Shown here piece by piece: positions 24,198-34,870 of a stretch of 64,000 bases of DNA (position 1 is its first letter; every line of letters begins with the position of its first letter). The notes below the pieces were generated by a model. That model was not told the DNA's origin. It did no database searches and worked only from the letters and a program-made list of their open reading frames with translations. This stretch comes from Athripsodes cinereus (Eukaryota > Arthropoda > Insecta > Trichoptera > Leptoceridae), in contig OX388314.1 of assembly GCA_947579605.1 (NCBI GenBank), positions 6,200,001 to 6,264,000 on the forward strand. The letters run 5' to 3'. The position numbers and the translations under genes were made by a program.

Positions 24198-26527
24198 CGT
24201 CCTTTTTTTAATAGGGAGAAATAATTTTCCCAAATAACTTTGGGAATATGATCTTTTAATGATTCTATATCTTTTAATTTTTGGCAATCAATGTACCTGC
24301 GACGGGAATATTTCAATGGAAATTGGACATCAGAAATGGGTGAAAAAAAATTACCCCTTGGGCAAAGGTTTACTACTTTTGTCGGACCAGCATACTGATG
24401 TTTAATTATTAGTTTCATAGGATCTGATGAGTGGAATGTAAATTTCACACAATCTTTGAATTTAACAGGTTGTTTCTCTACATCCTTCGTGCGAAACGTG
24501 AAAAGTTTTTTCAACTCAACCAAACTAATGAAGTCATTCTGGGTCATGTGAGTAACAATAAATGGATTCTTTGTGGTGCATGTCTTCAGAATATGAATCC
24601 ATTCTTCTGGGGAGTATACAGTTTGGACATGCCTTCTGACGTAAGACTCCACATGTCCAAAGTCTTGATCAGAAGGAAGCATCGTATGTCCTGGAATCGG
24701 GAAATAATGATCTATTTTATTGCATCGCTTAGTTGCAACTAAATAAGCCCAAAATGCATTAATAGACCAGTTTTTATTCTGTCCACCACAATTATCACTG
24801 ACTAATATTAAATGGTCACATTTTATATCATTTGTTTCAAAATGTTTTTTCAGGCAGCTCACAATTTCTTCTGAGCCCCTTCCAGCTGTAGATTCATCCC
24901 AAAAATAAAAATACCCTTTCTCGGTTTTGCAGTCATGTATACTAAAATTATACCCCCAAATTTTTCTGCAGTAAAATGCTGGTCCTGTACTTAATTTTGG
25001 TATTGGCAATGCTTGCTGCAAATCAAATGTGAAGACATATGTATCAGGATTTTCCTTTGCTAACTGTCGTACCAATTTCAATTTATCCATTCCAGCTTTG
25101 GCTTTTCTGTGGTGTAATTCTAAATCAGTTTTGAATTCCTTCACGCTTTGGGAATTGTTTTCCAACGTGCTTTGTTGTATTTTAATATTTAATATGTCAC
25201 ACGTCTTACAGGAATCGCTTTTAGGGTTTTTAAATCCGATATTAAGAGTGTTAAAAATTTTCCTGTATTTATCACGAGACACAGGAATGAAATTGTTTTC
25301 CTTACAAAAAGATTCCTTGTAGTTCATAAAAATAGATGACAAAGAATGCTCGTGCCCTAAATAAACTTTATCATCATTATCTTTCCTACTGTAGTGGCTC
25401 TTATATTTAGGGATTTGTTTAATGTGTTCAAAAACATTGTCAATTTGTTCTTTGGAGTAGGTATTTTTTCTTGCTTTATGAAGTCCTCGATGATCCAAAG
25501 GAGGCACTGAGGACTCTCCTTTTGCTTTTTTACTCGCTATGATTTCAACACGACCTCTAGACACATGTAATCCGTGCATACTTAAGAAGGCTACTTTGCA
25601 GACTTCGATGTCAGTACCATTTTTAATAACTGTATAAATTAATGTACAGTTTCGCCGGCTCTTAGGGGCTTTTGTGTATCGTCGTTTAGGATTCTTGACA
25701 TTAATCCTTCCATGCAGATAAGCATTTTGAAGATTATAGCTCGCCATGTTCCAAAAAGCAGATAAAATTTCTTGGATACACTCTTCGCCAACAATTTCAA
25801 AACATTTCTTTTTGCAATTGCAATTAGGTCCTTTTTCACGTTTCTGTACAGTCACACCTTTTACATTCTTATATTCTAAGCCTTTGTTTCTTAGGTTTTT
25901 ATTTTTAAATCTCTGATTTACTTTTCTTTTTTTTATTGGAATATCTGATTGATTATTTCCTGATCCACCTTCTACCAATAAACTCTGAGATGTTGTGGCT
26001 GTATTTTTACTTTGAGTCACATTATTTAAATCCTAAAACAATATGATAATTATATAATTGTAAATATTTACAAACATTATATTACATTAAAATGTTTTCT
26101 TGTTTACTCTATGGCTAACCATGTTATCGCAATTGCAAATTCATAACATGGTATGCCACATAATACACCTTTGTGGTACCATGTAATATTGTTAAAACAT
26201 TGAATTTAAATTGTGAGATGGTATCCCACAAAACTAACTTATAAGATTACACTATTTGTATGAAATACTCGAAAAAATATTGCTTCACAAATTTGAAAAT
26301 TATAACATGGTAAGCCTCTTGTCAAAAAAATATCAAAAGTCAGATTCACTCACCGACATTGTTGATACATTATTAGTATCTTCCAGGTCACTGTTTGGAT
26401 TATATTCACTTCCTGAGTCTTCAAACACTTCACTAGTATCGAATAATGATAAATTATGAAGATCAAAACGCTGTTTTCTATTTCTTTTTCCACTTTTATC
26501 GCAAGGTGACACTCCATTTCCCGCCAT
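24137..26527 (-). CDS. Transposase, two exons, 689 residues
   Basis: Exon 1 is 26354-26527 (58 codons, starts MAGNGVSPCDKSGKR). Exon 2 is 24137-26032 (631 codons, starts DLNNVTQSK). The donor reads TCG|GTGAGT and the acceptor TTGTTTTAG|GAT; both break at a codon edge, so the frame continues. The GTG at 26020 is not a start. Visible features, numbered in the spliced protein: an acidic N-terminus, a basic run PIKKRKVNQRFKNK near 90 (possible nuclear signal), a cysteine cluster CNCKKKC (129-135), a CKTC pair (333-336), then an RNase H-like core. This core has TFDLQQALPIPK with Asp 395, LILVSDNCGGQNKN with Asp 471, and PGHTMLPSDQDFGHVES with acidic residues 513-520 that could supply the third metal ligand. 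The tail is acidic (ELDEDQIEFEDENEQ). The domain looks like one found in uncharacterised transposase-like animal proteins. Catalysis of cut-and-paste transposition in the nucleus is inferred. No frameshift or internal stop is present. Confidence 0.88.
26033..26353 (-). other. Transposase intron rich in TIR-like motifs
   Basis: The 321-bp intron has GTGAGT and TTTTAG ends. It contains TGGCTAACCATGTTATCG (26112), ATAACATGGTATGCCACA (about 26143), GTGGTACCATGTAA (26174), GATGGTATCCCAC (26217) and ATAACATGGTAAGCC (about 26302), all variants of the inner TIR motif AACATGGTAACCCAC. The first two form an inverted pair around CAATTG. They may be extra transposase-binding sites. Confidence 0.8.
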
Positions 26528-26693
26528 GTTGTATGAGGGTTACCAAGTTATAAAAAATTAAGGAGGCAAATGTGGCATACCAAAACCCAACTCTAGCGCT
26601 CCCCGGTGGTAATAATTGAAATTATGTTTTTGTTTAAGAATCTGCATGCCATAGATGTCTCTGTATGTATCATAAGTCAAATATTGTACCATT

Positions 26694-26725
26694 GTGGGTT
26701 ACCATGTTATTACCCACAGCCCTTC
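26694..26725 (-). repeat. Right terminal inverted repeat
   Basis: Ends CCCACAGCCCTTC; reverse complement starts GAAGGGCTGTGGG. Followed by ATAT. Confidence 0.93.
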
Positions 26726-27778
26726 ATATTATAAACATGTAAAAGGCTCGCGCAGTTCTCGATCACGTGTATCAAAGCAAGAGAAGCGATAGAATCATTT
26801 TGTGATAGGTTAATATTGTGTTGTATTATAATTATTTTATCACCACTTTTTGTTTAATTGAATAGTTAATTTATTTTTAATAATGGACATGGATATTAAT
26901 ACTAAATGTTGTAAAAAACCCTTAAAGTGATATTTAACGGCATGGGAGCCTTATTATATAACAATAAAGTTGTCAAAAATTGGTAAAATAACACAGTAAA
27001 ACTCAACACAAATATAATATATAAAATGATAATAACCTTTAAAAATATAAACACATACAAAAAAAAAACAAATTATAAATTACAACATTAATGTCCTTAC
27101 TCCTTATACCAATGAATTTGCGTCCTATAATTTTTCAAAATTATTATTTTTATAATTGTGTTCTCTCTGAATACGCCACTTGGGATGTTGTGGCATTGCG
27201 GTGACAAAAAATTACGAACTTGTTGTTTAAAACAAATTATGCTTTTGTTAAAAGTTTCAGGCGTCCAAGCAGTAAACGTATGTATGTACGAGTATATTTA
27301 CTTTGAGAGTAGGTAATGCCTGTCAGTCTTAATATAATTTCTTCCACATTACTACCAGTGAGTATGTTTGGGGATTTAGTAGGCAAAGTTTGACCTACTA
27401 GTGCTGTGGCCGATGTTAATACAAATTAATATCTCCATTGCGTAAATTATTACTCTGTATACAGAACTTGATTTAGTACTGACACTAATGGACTACTGTC
27501 CGCAATACATCAACGTTATTTTCATTATCAAACTCTGGGGCCACACTAGTGATATATTGTATTATTATTATTATTACGTGTTAGTTGGAAATGTGAAAAT
27601 AATTATATTTTAAATGTTGTTGATATAAAAATGGGGTTAGCCGTTGACACGGAATTGCTTCGAATGAAAAAAAAGTTGTTTCTTTTATAATCCAAATTAA
27701 AGTACATATATACGAGCAATAAAGGTTTCGTTTCTATCGAAACTTTTTGTATAGTAATTTTCCATGTATTTATACATA
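26726..27778. other. Gene-free stretch
   Basis: Apart from a retroelement 3' end at 26931-26975 I see no feature. The frame at 27603-27860 is chance and partly covers a family-A copy. Confidence 0.5.
26931..26975 (+). repeat. LINE-I 3' end
   Basis: ACGGCATGGGAGCCTTATTA then AACAATAAAGTTGTC recurs as ACGGCATGAGAGCCTATTGC and AACAATAAAGTGGC at 59510-59545. It looks like the end of a transcript with an AATAAA signal, repeated at two sites. Confidence 0.5.
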
Positions 27779-28006
27779 GAGCCACTACATATCTCACAAA
27801 TGGGGTAGCGAGCGAACTAACTGTAAGTAATAAATATGCAGATTGTCCTCTCCGTGCCAATAAAAATTAACACATTCAGGATGGATGGTTTTTGTCATTG
27901 CTGAATCGTTGATGTTAATTGTCCTAAACGTGAGGTTTTATGAACACCTTACTTTTACAGGGCATTGAAACCTTATAAAAAAAGAGATAAATATTTATTA
28001 TTTGCT
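27779..28006 (-). repeat. Family-A copy, head replaced by an insertion
   Basis: CATATCTCACAAATGGGGTA, GTCCTCTCCGTGCCAATAAA and AACACCTTACTTTTACAGGG follow family A. Near its head, TTTGCTGGGTACTACTT continues into the 387-bp insertion at 28018. Confidence 0.65.
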
Positions 28007-28017
28007 GGGTACTACTT

Positions 28018-28404
28018 CTTCTTCTTCTTATGGAGCCCTTGCTGCATAAAGTCGTGCACGTGGACGGAGCCTATATGCGGCAGTGGGCGCCCCACGTGTG
28101 TCCTGAACCAATTCTGACCAGGGGGGTTAAAAGGCCACTTTAAATGAATCATAACAGGATCATATTAGGAATTGTAAAACGATTTAACGGCAACATTTCA
28201 CTAAATATGAATCATTTGATGAAATAATTGCGGGTGAATCGCGTACAATCGTGACCATTTTACAAAAATTAGAGGAATTGCTACGGATATGCTGGCAATT
28301 CGGGAAATGAATCATCTATAGATGAACTGCTCAATGTGGGCATTTTAGGCCCCCAGCTCTTTCTGTCAGCAGCAATGCTTTTTGCATCCTCGGGCTTTAA
28401 TCTC
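28018..28404 (-). mobile_element. Unclassified retroposon with (AAG)n tail
   Basis: The 387-bp block is flanked by perfect 11-bp direct repeats GGGTACTACTT (28007-28017 and 28405-28415). Its left edge is (CTT)n, so on the minus strand it ends in (AAG)n. Just before the tail the minus strand can read QNWFRTHVGRPLPHIGSVH. I do not recognise it; it may be a LINE C-terminus. Stops occur elsewhere in all frames. Confidence 0.65.
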
Positions 28405-28431
28405 GGGTACTACTTGGAATAGGATAGTGAT

Positions 28432-28595
28432 TATTTATTTTATTCTTCACTGTCCATTGGTTACAATATTACATAATAAAATAGTGTCATAAAAATAACA
28501 GTTATACAATTCAATGTACGGAGGGCGAGTTTATCACTAAAATGCGATGTCTTCCAACTAACCCGGTAACTAAAATAAAAATAAAATAAAAAAAA
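28432..28595 (-). repeat. LINE-G 3' region
   Basis: GGCGAGTTTATCACTAAAAT and GATGTCTTCCAACTAACCC match GGGCGAGTTTATTGCTGAAG and TATCTTCCAACTAACCC at about 34075-34125. This type of 3' sequence is common at insect Jockey/CR1-like ends. Confidence 0.55.
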
Positions 28596-28904
28596 CACAT
28601 GCTTACAATATACACCCTTACATATCAAGAGTCATAATAGAAATAAACATAAAGTAAACAAAAGAAAAGAAAAAGAACACATGCAAGCAACAATGTACTT
28701 ACGGACACAAAATAATAAATTATGTATTGAAAAACAATGAAAATTGGGTGACGTTTTCTGTATTTTGTGCACACAACATTAATATGTTGCGCATCCGCCG
28801 TTGAAGTCAGTGTTACAAATTAAATAACATGCAATGTCAAAATAGTAACTAGTAAAATTCCATACATAGTAAGCATTTATAATAATTACCTGATGATCCA
28901 CATA

Positions 28905-29287
28905 TCGATGGTTTAAAGCACAGAAGACACATGTCCACATTTGACAGTTTAGAGAAAACAGGGTTTGAAAGTTTGAGATTCAAAATTAATTATCTAATTT
29001 TAAAGTAATTCAGAAGATGTCCTTGATGGACATGTGCTTTTTAAGAATCAATTATGTCGATATTAATACATTCTCAAATATCTTATGTGACATGTTACAT
29101 CTGTGCACAAAAAAATGATAATTTAAGAATGTTTGGCATCTGGTTTTTGTTAAATATTTCGATTATGATATAAGTATTACTGGTAATTATGTAATCAGGA
29201 CATAGAAGACGTTGCAACCGATCATGTACATATATTAACTCATTTTACCTAAATAGTGGACATGTGTCTTTTGCTTTAAACCATCGA
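28905..29287. mobile_element. MITE with about 40-bp inverted ends, TA target
   Basis: Left end TCGATGGTTTAAAGCACAGA and GACACATGTCCAC are mirrored at the right by GTGGACATGTGTCTTTTGC and TTTAAACCATCGA. TA lies outside both ends (28903-28904, 29288-29289); reading the ends as CGATGG instead gives ATAT. An internal GGACATGTGCTTTTT near 29029 is a further partial copy of the end. No coding capacity. Confidence 0.8.
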
Positions 29288-29589
29288 TATTTTTATGTAG
29301 CGTTGCTTTCTATTTCTACAAAGTCGAATAATAATACGTGCATTTCTAGATACTTTTGTATTCTACTTTAATTAAAAGTGACCTTCAATTCCCTTCATGT
29401 CTGATGAATACGTTCGCTCTCGCTCTCATGAATAGTCTAAGTAAAAGGCTATCCGATTTCTAAATGCATAACAGCAATTTGGGACAGTGTGCATAACCTC
29501 CGTCCATGCCATAATATCCTACCAGCGGCGATTCCTCCTAAGGATCGTTGACGTCGCACAGTCTCTTTGTAAATTCAATATTTGTATTA

Positions 29590-29840
29590 TACTACTACTA
29601 CTATACCATCACGGCATATCCCACAAGTGGGGTAGCCAGCAGATCAGCTGCATGTAAGAAACATGCAAACTGTCCTCTTCGTGCCAGTATAAAATCAAGA
29701 CATTCAGGATGGGTGGCAAACCTCAACGCTGAATTTAAGATGTAAAATGTCTTATTTTTTCGAAAACCTGCCTTTTACAGGACACTCGAAAACTTACGCA
29801 GAAGAGTGGGAGACCAATTCTTTACCGGGTGCTCCACGGG
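29590..29840 (-). repeat. Family-A element, full length
   Basis: A complete copy from the (TAC)n microsatellite and ATACCATCACGGCATATCCC to GGTGCTCCACGGG. Twelve-base direct repeats ATATTTGTATTA flank it (29578-29589, 29841-29852), which fixes both borders and shows retroposition. It lies just before a possible splice acceptor (29861). Confidence 0.9.
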
Positions 29841-29861
29841 ATATTTGTATTACATTTTTAG

Positions 29862-30030
29862 CTATTATCATCACTAGCGATGTAAATGTGGCTCAATTCG
29901 GGACGGTGACCACCTGCCAATATGTTAATTTGACGGTTATTGTCCCGAAGACCCGATACTCGGAAATTACAAGTCGATATCTGTCGCCACATATTAAATT
30001 GGAAAAATTTAGACCAGAGTCGACAACTAA
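29862..30030 (+). CDS. Possible internal host exon (weak)
   Basis: A 169-bp stretch sits between a good acceptor (GTATTACATTTTTAG) and a consensus donor (AA|GTAAGTACC). It is open in the frame reading IIITSDVNVAQFGTVTTCQY, then VNLTVIVPKTRYSEITSRYL, ending RPESTT, and is less AT-rich than its flanks. It would carry split codons at both ends. I do not recognise the protein; a secreted or Ig-like strand is only a guess. No partner exon was found within the window. A family-A insertion stands 9 bp upstream of the AG and has displaced the original upstream intron sequence. A chance combination remains possible. Confidence 0.3.
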
Positions 30031-30737
30031 GTAAGTACCGTATTGCAATAATCCACTCTTGAAAAGTATATCATTATAATTTTTCATTCATACAGTGCAT
30101 TATCATTGAGACTAGAATAAAAAAAAATTATTAGCTATCGTGGATGAGAGTTTAATAAGAAAATCAATGTTTGCCAATTCCTATAAGGAGGTATTTTTTT
30201 TTTATTATTTTTCCGCACACCCACGTGTGCAATCCACCACCCGCGTCTGCTATGTGTCGCTCCCGACCTCGATCTCGTGGGAAGAGTACATTCGTCTATA
30301 TGACAACATCCCCGTTTCAATTTGCAACGTTGCAATTTCCCAGAATTAAATGACCAACAAACTCGTTTAACGCTGTTGCATGGAATGTTATCGGTGTAAA
30401 TATTTGGACATTAATGGTGAATACCTTCATAATGTTAGTCCATTATGTTTGTTCTTTCTATCATGTGTGAGTAAATTGTCTTTTCTGAGCAATTTTATGC
30501 ATTATTTGTGTTTTTTAGCTGTAATAAACGTAGGTGTCATGAAAGAGAATAGTTAGATAGCGGAAATAGTTTTGAACTGGACGGGACGTATTAGTTTTTA
30601 AACCTGTTTTGTGAAACCCGGTATATTTTCTTTCAATTTGAATCTGATCAAGAATATTAAATTTCTTTGATACACAGATAAAACAGTCAGAACAATCAAA
30701 ACAGAGTTTTTATGAGTTACAGAGTTTTGAATGTATG
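30031..30737. other. No supported gene
   Basis: A patch at 30210-30330 is GC-richer (CACCCACGTGTGCAATCC, CTCCCGACCTCGATCTCG) and open on both strands for 60-70 codons, but has no family resemblance that I know. It may be a decayed LINE or host fragment. Confidence 0.4.
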
Positions 30738-31096
30738 GAAGCGCAATTTGGACGTGGTTGAAGAAGAATAAGAGTGAAATAAATGCTGTTGAAATGCCAT
30801 CGCTTAGAAGAATGATTGGTAAAACGTTGCGAAATAAGAGTGAAGAATGAGGATATTAGTAAATTGAGTGGATCCGAGAGGATTGTTGTGGACAGAACGC
30901 GTGTTAATAGGTTTCAATTGTTCGGACATGTGGTGCGGACAAAAAATGCGGACGTCTGAGGACTACGTGGATTTCCAAGGACGGCCGTGTGTTTGGGGAA
31001 TTGTATGAATTGCAGAGGAGGCGAATGATGTTTGTAGGGATAAATGGCGTCCCGTCTTGTCTATCAACCCTACTCGGGATACTTCGTGAGGTTATA
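30738..31096 (+). pseudogene. RTE-B 3' end, broken
   Basis: The plus strand carries words for NAVEMPSLRRMIGKTLR, a shift, then VKNEDISKLSGSERIVVDRT and HV, and after an internal deletion the CGGACGTCTGAGGACTACGTGG region. It ends CAACCCTACTCGGGATACTTC, GTGAGGTTATAGTATAG. Frameshifts and the missing YLSERKGVRK segment make it non-coding. Confidence 0.7.
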
Positions 31097-31692
31097 GTAT
31101 AGAAATATCGTAAGTTTTCAATTATCTCTATTTATAAATGATAATATATAATATTATGTAGGTATGAAACTGACTTGGAGACTATGATCGGGTCATTCGG
31201 AATAGTTTGTGAGGAAGCTTTTATCCAGCAGTGGAGAAATAGTTGAGTGGTGAGTGAGTGAGATATAAAACAATGAGCAATACGAAAGTAAACATCTTTT
31301 ACGCCAATAAATAGGTGCACATTGTTGAATAACTCTTACTGCTAGTCATCTATGTAATACTTATTGCATACTTTCAAGCTGTTGAGATTCAGCGAATCGT
31401 ACATTATTGCTAGCCTTCCAAAACAGTTTTGTGTTTGAGGTTATGTTGCCTCTGCCAGTGTGGTCAGCTATTATGATAGTGCATAATTCATATTGCGGTG
31501 GTCATTTCTATTTGTTGGTTTTTTAATAAGGTAAATATACCATGACAATGACCGACTTGCGCTGCTTGGCATATAGGTATTTACATAGGTACCTAATACA
31601 GAAACACGAAAATCCATTTACTTTATCAAATTCATTAGAGTAGGTACGTAACAACAATGATTAAATCAGGAGAATAAATCCGTAACATCTAT
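31097..31692. other. Gene-free AT-rich stretch
   Basis: Nothing identified. Confidence 0.5.
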
Positions 31693-31797
31693 AATTCAGC
31701 GATAAGGCGTACCACCCATCCTGAATGCTTTAATGAAGACGACGAACTGCGTGTTCAGCAGGCTATACCAATAGTGGTAGATGTCATTATGGTTTAA
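31693..31797 (+). repeat. Family-A fragment
   Basis: AATTCAGCGATAAGGCGTACC, ACCCATCCTGAATGCTTTAA and GATGTCATTATGGTTT follow family A on the plus strand with a shortened middle. Confidence 0.55.
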
Positions 31798-33620
31798 ATA
31801 TAAAAAAGATATACGTAGAGTCATTGGAGCAAAATAGGTGTTCCAATTTTTTTCTACGGCTATTTTATAAGTTCAAATTGAAATTCAAAAGTGTTATAAC
31901 ATATAACACAAAAATCAAAGAATACAACAGTGTATACATATATTATCAAGGTGCAAATTGTAACGTATTCGTCAAATTTACAACTTGAACATTTAACATA
32001 TTTAATTAAACACGAAGATGCCACCCTTCCTAAATGTTTTGTTTTGTGGCATAAGAGGATGAACTGGATATTCATTACATATTATTCACTGACCATCATA
32101 CATATGGCAGATGCCGTAATGCTAAAGATGATACAAATTATAGTCATATATTTAAAATAAACCCGGCTTAATGCAGTCGGTACATTTATGCTATATTTTG
32201 GAAGTTGTTAGGAAAGCATGAAAATTATTTTCATGGTGTAATTATAAGGATTGTTAATATTTAGAATCGGTCGTTATGGTGACCGTCACCGGACGTTTAA
32301 TTTACCCCTCTACACTTCTGTATCCCTGACATATTTTTAATATCATCGTGTACAAACAATGTAGGTACATACCATACATCCCTATGTACTTAAGTAAATT
32401 GGATTAGGGTCGTTATAATAATACGATACAAAATAATACAATATGTATGTTGTTATTTAATTATTAATAACCCTTGTTAAATTACTTTATACTCCTTTTG
32501 TTTGCAGGAATCTCTTTTTGTATTCAATTAGTCTTATTTAAATTTAACATATTATGTATGTTACTTAAACGTTTCTCTACACATGCATAAGACTTATTAA
32601 TTTTACAGTTGACAAGATTCTAAGTACTATTTCGTGGTTTTTCTCAACTTTCCAACGATTTGAAAGTTCTTTTTTCGAAGAACCTAAATAAAGTAGAAAA
32701 TTTTTACTTAAATAAGTTCTTCTAATTTATGATCTCAAGAAGAATGTTAAAAGGGGAATAACACTGTCATTTTACGTTGAGTCTTACTTCTCGATTTAAT
32801 ATTTATCTATGTTTTACATTATTATGTACACAAAGTGGATGGATAACATTTTGATGGATGTAATAATATTTGTAATGCAAGATCTGAAATATTTCAACAA
32901 GCAATACTATGACCCTCAAAATTAATTTCTTACATTATCATTCGCCCAGAATTCTATTATCAATTTTGTATTTTGTTTAATGGTCATACAGTCTTTACAA
33001 GAAATATGAACAGTACAATAGGTACTACAAAAATCATGGATCAAAAAAGCCCCCTAAAATATATTTAACTTCAGAGCAGACCAACAGAAAACTTGCATAA
33101 ACGAAACAAATAATAAAAAAGCAATGATTTTTTTTAAATGACGAATTATACTTACATGAAGTTAATGATTAATATGTTGTTTTTTTTATATATGGTAAGT
33201 TATTGAATGTCTATGAGATTTATTTTTGCAATAATTATTCGAATTTTTTAAATATAAAAAAATGAAAATTATTTTTCCGGTTTTCTAAAAATTACACTAC
33301 GACCTCCTTTCAACGCTTTATATTATACAATATATTTATCGCTGAGATATTGTCCAGTAATTACTGTTATGAAATTTTGTTCCGTATTGTAACGTTTCTC
33401 TTTGTTCTTTTGCTGAGTTGTTGTATTTTAATGTCCTTGTTTTTGTCTCCCGCCAGATTGTTCAACAACTAATGAAAAACTATAAATAAACATATAATTA
33501 TATTACGTATATTTCTCTTACCAACATCAAAATACAGTCAACATTTGTTTTTTTGCCAATATTTTCCATTCCATCAATAATTTCAATGATTTGTTTGTTT
33601 TTGTATTTTTTTTTGTTATA
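31798..33620. other. Long gene-free stretch
   Basis: Overlapping frames on both strands at 31860-32160 have no recognisable product. No repeat or RNA gene seen. Confidence 0.5.
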
Positions 33621-33635
33621 AATAACACAGTTTTT

Positions 33636-33853
33636 AAAACAAAGCAAGCGTTTTATTCTACTAATGATTTAATTTGTGAGAGAGACGTCTTTCGTCTTAT
33701 GAGGACATTGTCAATCAATGTCAATCAATGATGATTGACAATGTCTTCATAAGACGAAAGACGTCTCTCTCACAAATTAAATCATTAGTAGAATAAAACG
33801 CTTGTTTTGTTTATTTCGATATGGAATTCTACTACCTAAACACCGACACAGTG
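33636..33853 (+). mobile_element. HP2: type copy of the hairpin element family
   Basis: Two nearly perfect arms of about 75 bp (left from GCAAGCGTTTTATTCTACTA, right ending TAGTAGAATAAAACGCTTGT) meet at a short loop near GTCAATCAATGATGATTGAC. Each arm holds GAGAGAGACGTCTTTCGTCT. A 43-bp tail follows: GATATGGAATTCTACTACC then CACCGACACAGTG. Perfect 15-bp direct repeats AATAACACAGTTTTT flank it (33621-33635, 33854-33868). There is no coding capacity and no poly(A). Long variable target duplications argue for target-primed retroposition by a LINE. RNA from it would form a very stable stem. Confidence 0.88.
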
Positions 33854-33969
33854 AATAACACAGTTTTTGTATTTTTCTTGTCTATTACCTCAAAGATATT
33901 CAAAACATTTCATAAGAATTAAAAAAAAATGTAATTTTTATATATATATATATTTTTGTAATGTCGGAT

Positions 33970-34762
33970 ATTAATAATAATAATAATAATAATAATCTTT
34001 ATTGCACAAAATTAGTATACAAAGAAGAAAAAACATGGTAACATAACAATAAAATACATAATTTTGTGCAATGGGCGAGTTTATTGCTGAAGCGCAATAT
34101 CTTCCAACTAACCCATTAAACAAAAACAAATAATAATAATAATATATAAATAAATAAGTAAAACAAAATAAAATAAATTAAGATATACATATAGATAAAT
34201 ATATAAATAAACACATATATATACCAAAATAAATTTACACATAAAATAAGCTACTCAAATATAATACCTAATCAAAAGAAATAACATTGGATAAGCGACT
34301 CGACACAGATGTTGAGTAGGGACGGATGGGATAAAGTGGAAGGGATGGGGGTAGGACTGCTCATCGTGTTTGGATACACGAAAAATAAAAAAAAAAAAAA
34401 ATTATAGAAAAATATTGAAAACCTTAGGAATTTTTTGTATGTAAACGCAACAGAAGACTAGCGACCATTAACCTCCTTCTTGAAGATATAAAAAGAAGAA
34501 CAAGTGCGAATTTTTTGCGGCAGCTGGTTCCACAACCTAGCACCATGAACATGATATTCTCTTTTGTGTATTTTTTTCTCCGTAAAATAAATGTCTAGGA
34601 AAACCCGTATAATTGTTTACGTTACTATTCTCATCCTTTTGTTTATATAAATATCTCAAATCATTTATTTGCTCTCGTAAATGTAGAAAAATCATTAACG
34701 GAAACTTAAGATTATATATATGTATATCACGTATATATAAAAATTCATCTGCATTGTCGATT
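33970..34762 (-). repeat. LINE-G 3' region, longer copy
   Basis: Starts with an (ATA)n tract (33972-33998), then TTTATTGCACAAAATTAGTA, GGGCGAGTTTATTGCTGAAG and TATCTTCCAACTAACCC as in 28432-28595. Further on GCAGCTGGTTCCACAACCTA and TGAACATGATATTCTCTTTT may be the upstream 3' region of the same minus-strand element. No frame survives. Confidence 0.5.
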
Positions 34763-34785
34763 TCTAATAATTACGAGGGTTGATT

Positions 34786-34790
34786 AGTAT

Positions 34791-34821
<31 letters not shown>

Positions 34822-34870
34822 TTAACAATTCACGGCGCTAGCCTTTTACATGTTGTTATACATTTACATA
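34786..34870 (-). repeat. LINE-H 3' end with (TTTA)n
   Basis: A clean (TTTA)n run at 34788-34830 precedes ACAATTCACGGCGCTAGCCT and TTTACATGTTG. On the minus strand this is a transcript end running into (AATA)n, matching 59895 and 8695 in style. Confidence 0.6.

Larger units (their letters stand above)
23699..26725 (-). mobile_element. Complete DNA transposon, 3027 bp, TSD ATAT
   Basis: Both ends carry a 32-bp inverted repeat starting GAAGGGCTGTGGGTAATAAC, with one mismatch at position 21. ATAT flanks the element on each side (23695-23698, 26726-26729). If ATAT is read as part of the repeat the duplication would be shorter, but the 4-bp reading is simplest. It holds one two-exon transposase gene on the minus strand and many internal copies of the TIR core. 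A 4-bp target duplication and a G-rich end are compatible with the Sola group, but I cannot confirm the superfamily. Intact frame and near-perfect ends suggest recent arrival. Confidence 0.93.

Noticed and set aside
24431..25322. Plus-strand frames of about 100 codons within the transposon.
   Set aside because: They lie opposite the intact transposase exon.
26020..26020. GTG at this position as the transposase start.
   Set aside because: The frame continues upstream to a splice acceptor and joins in phase to an exon with a normal ATG at 26527.
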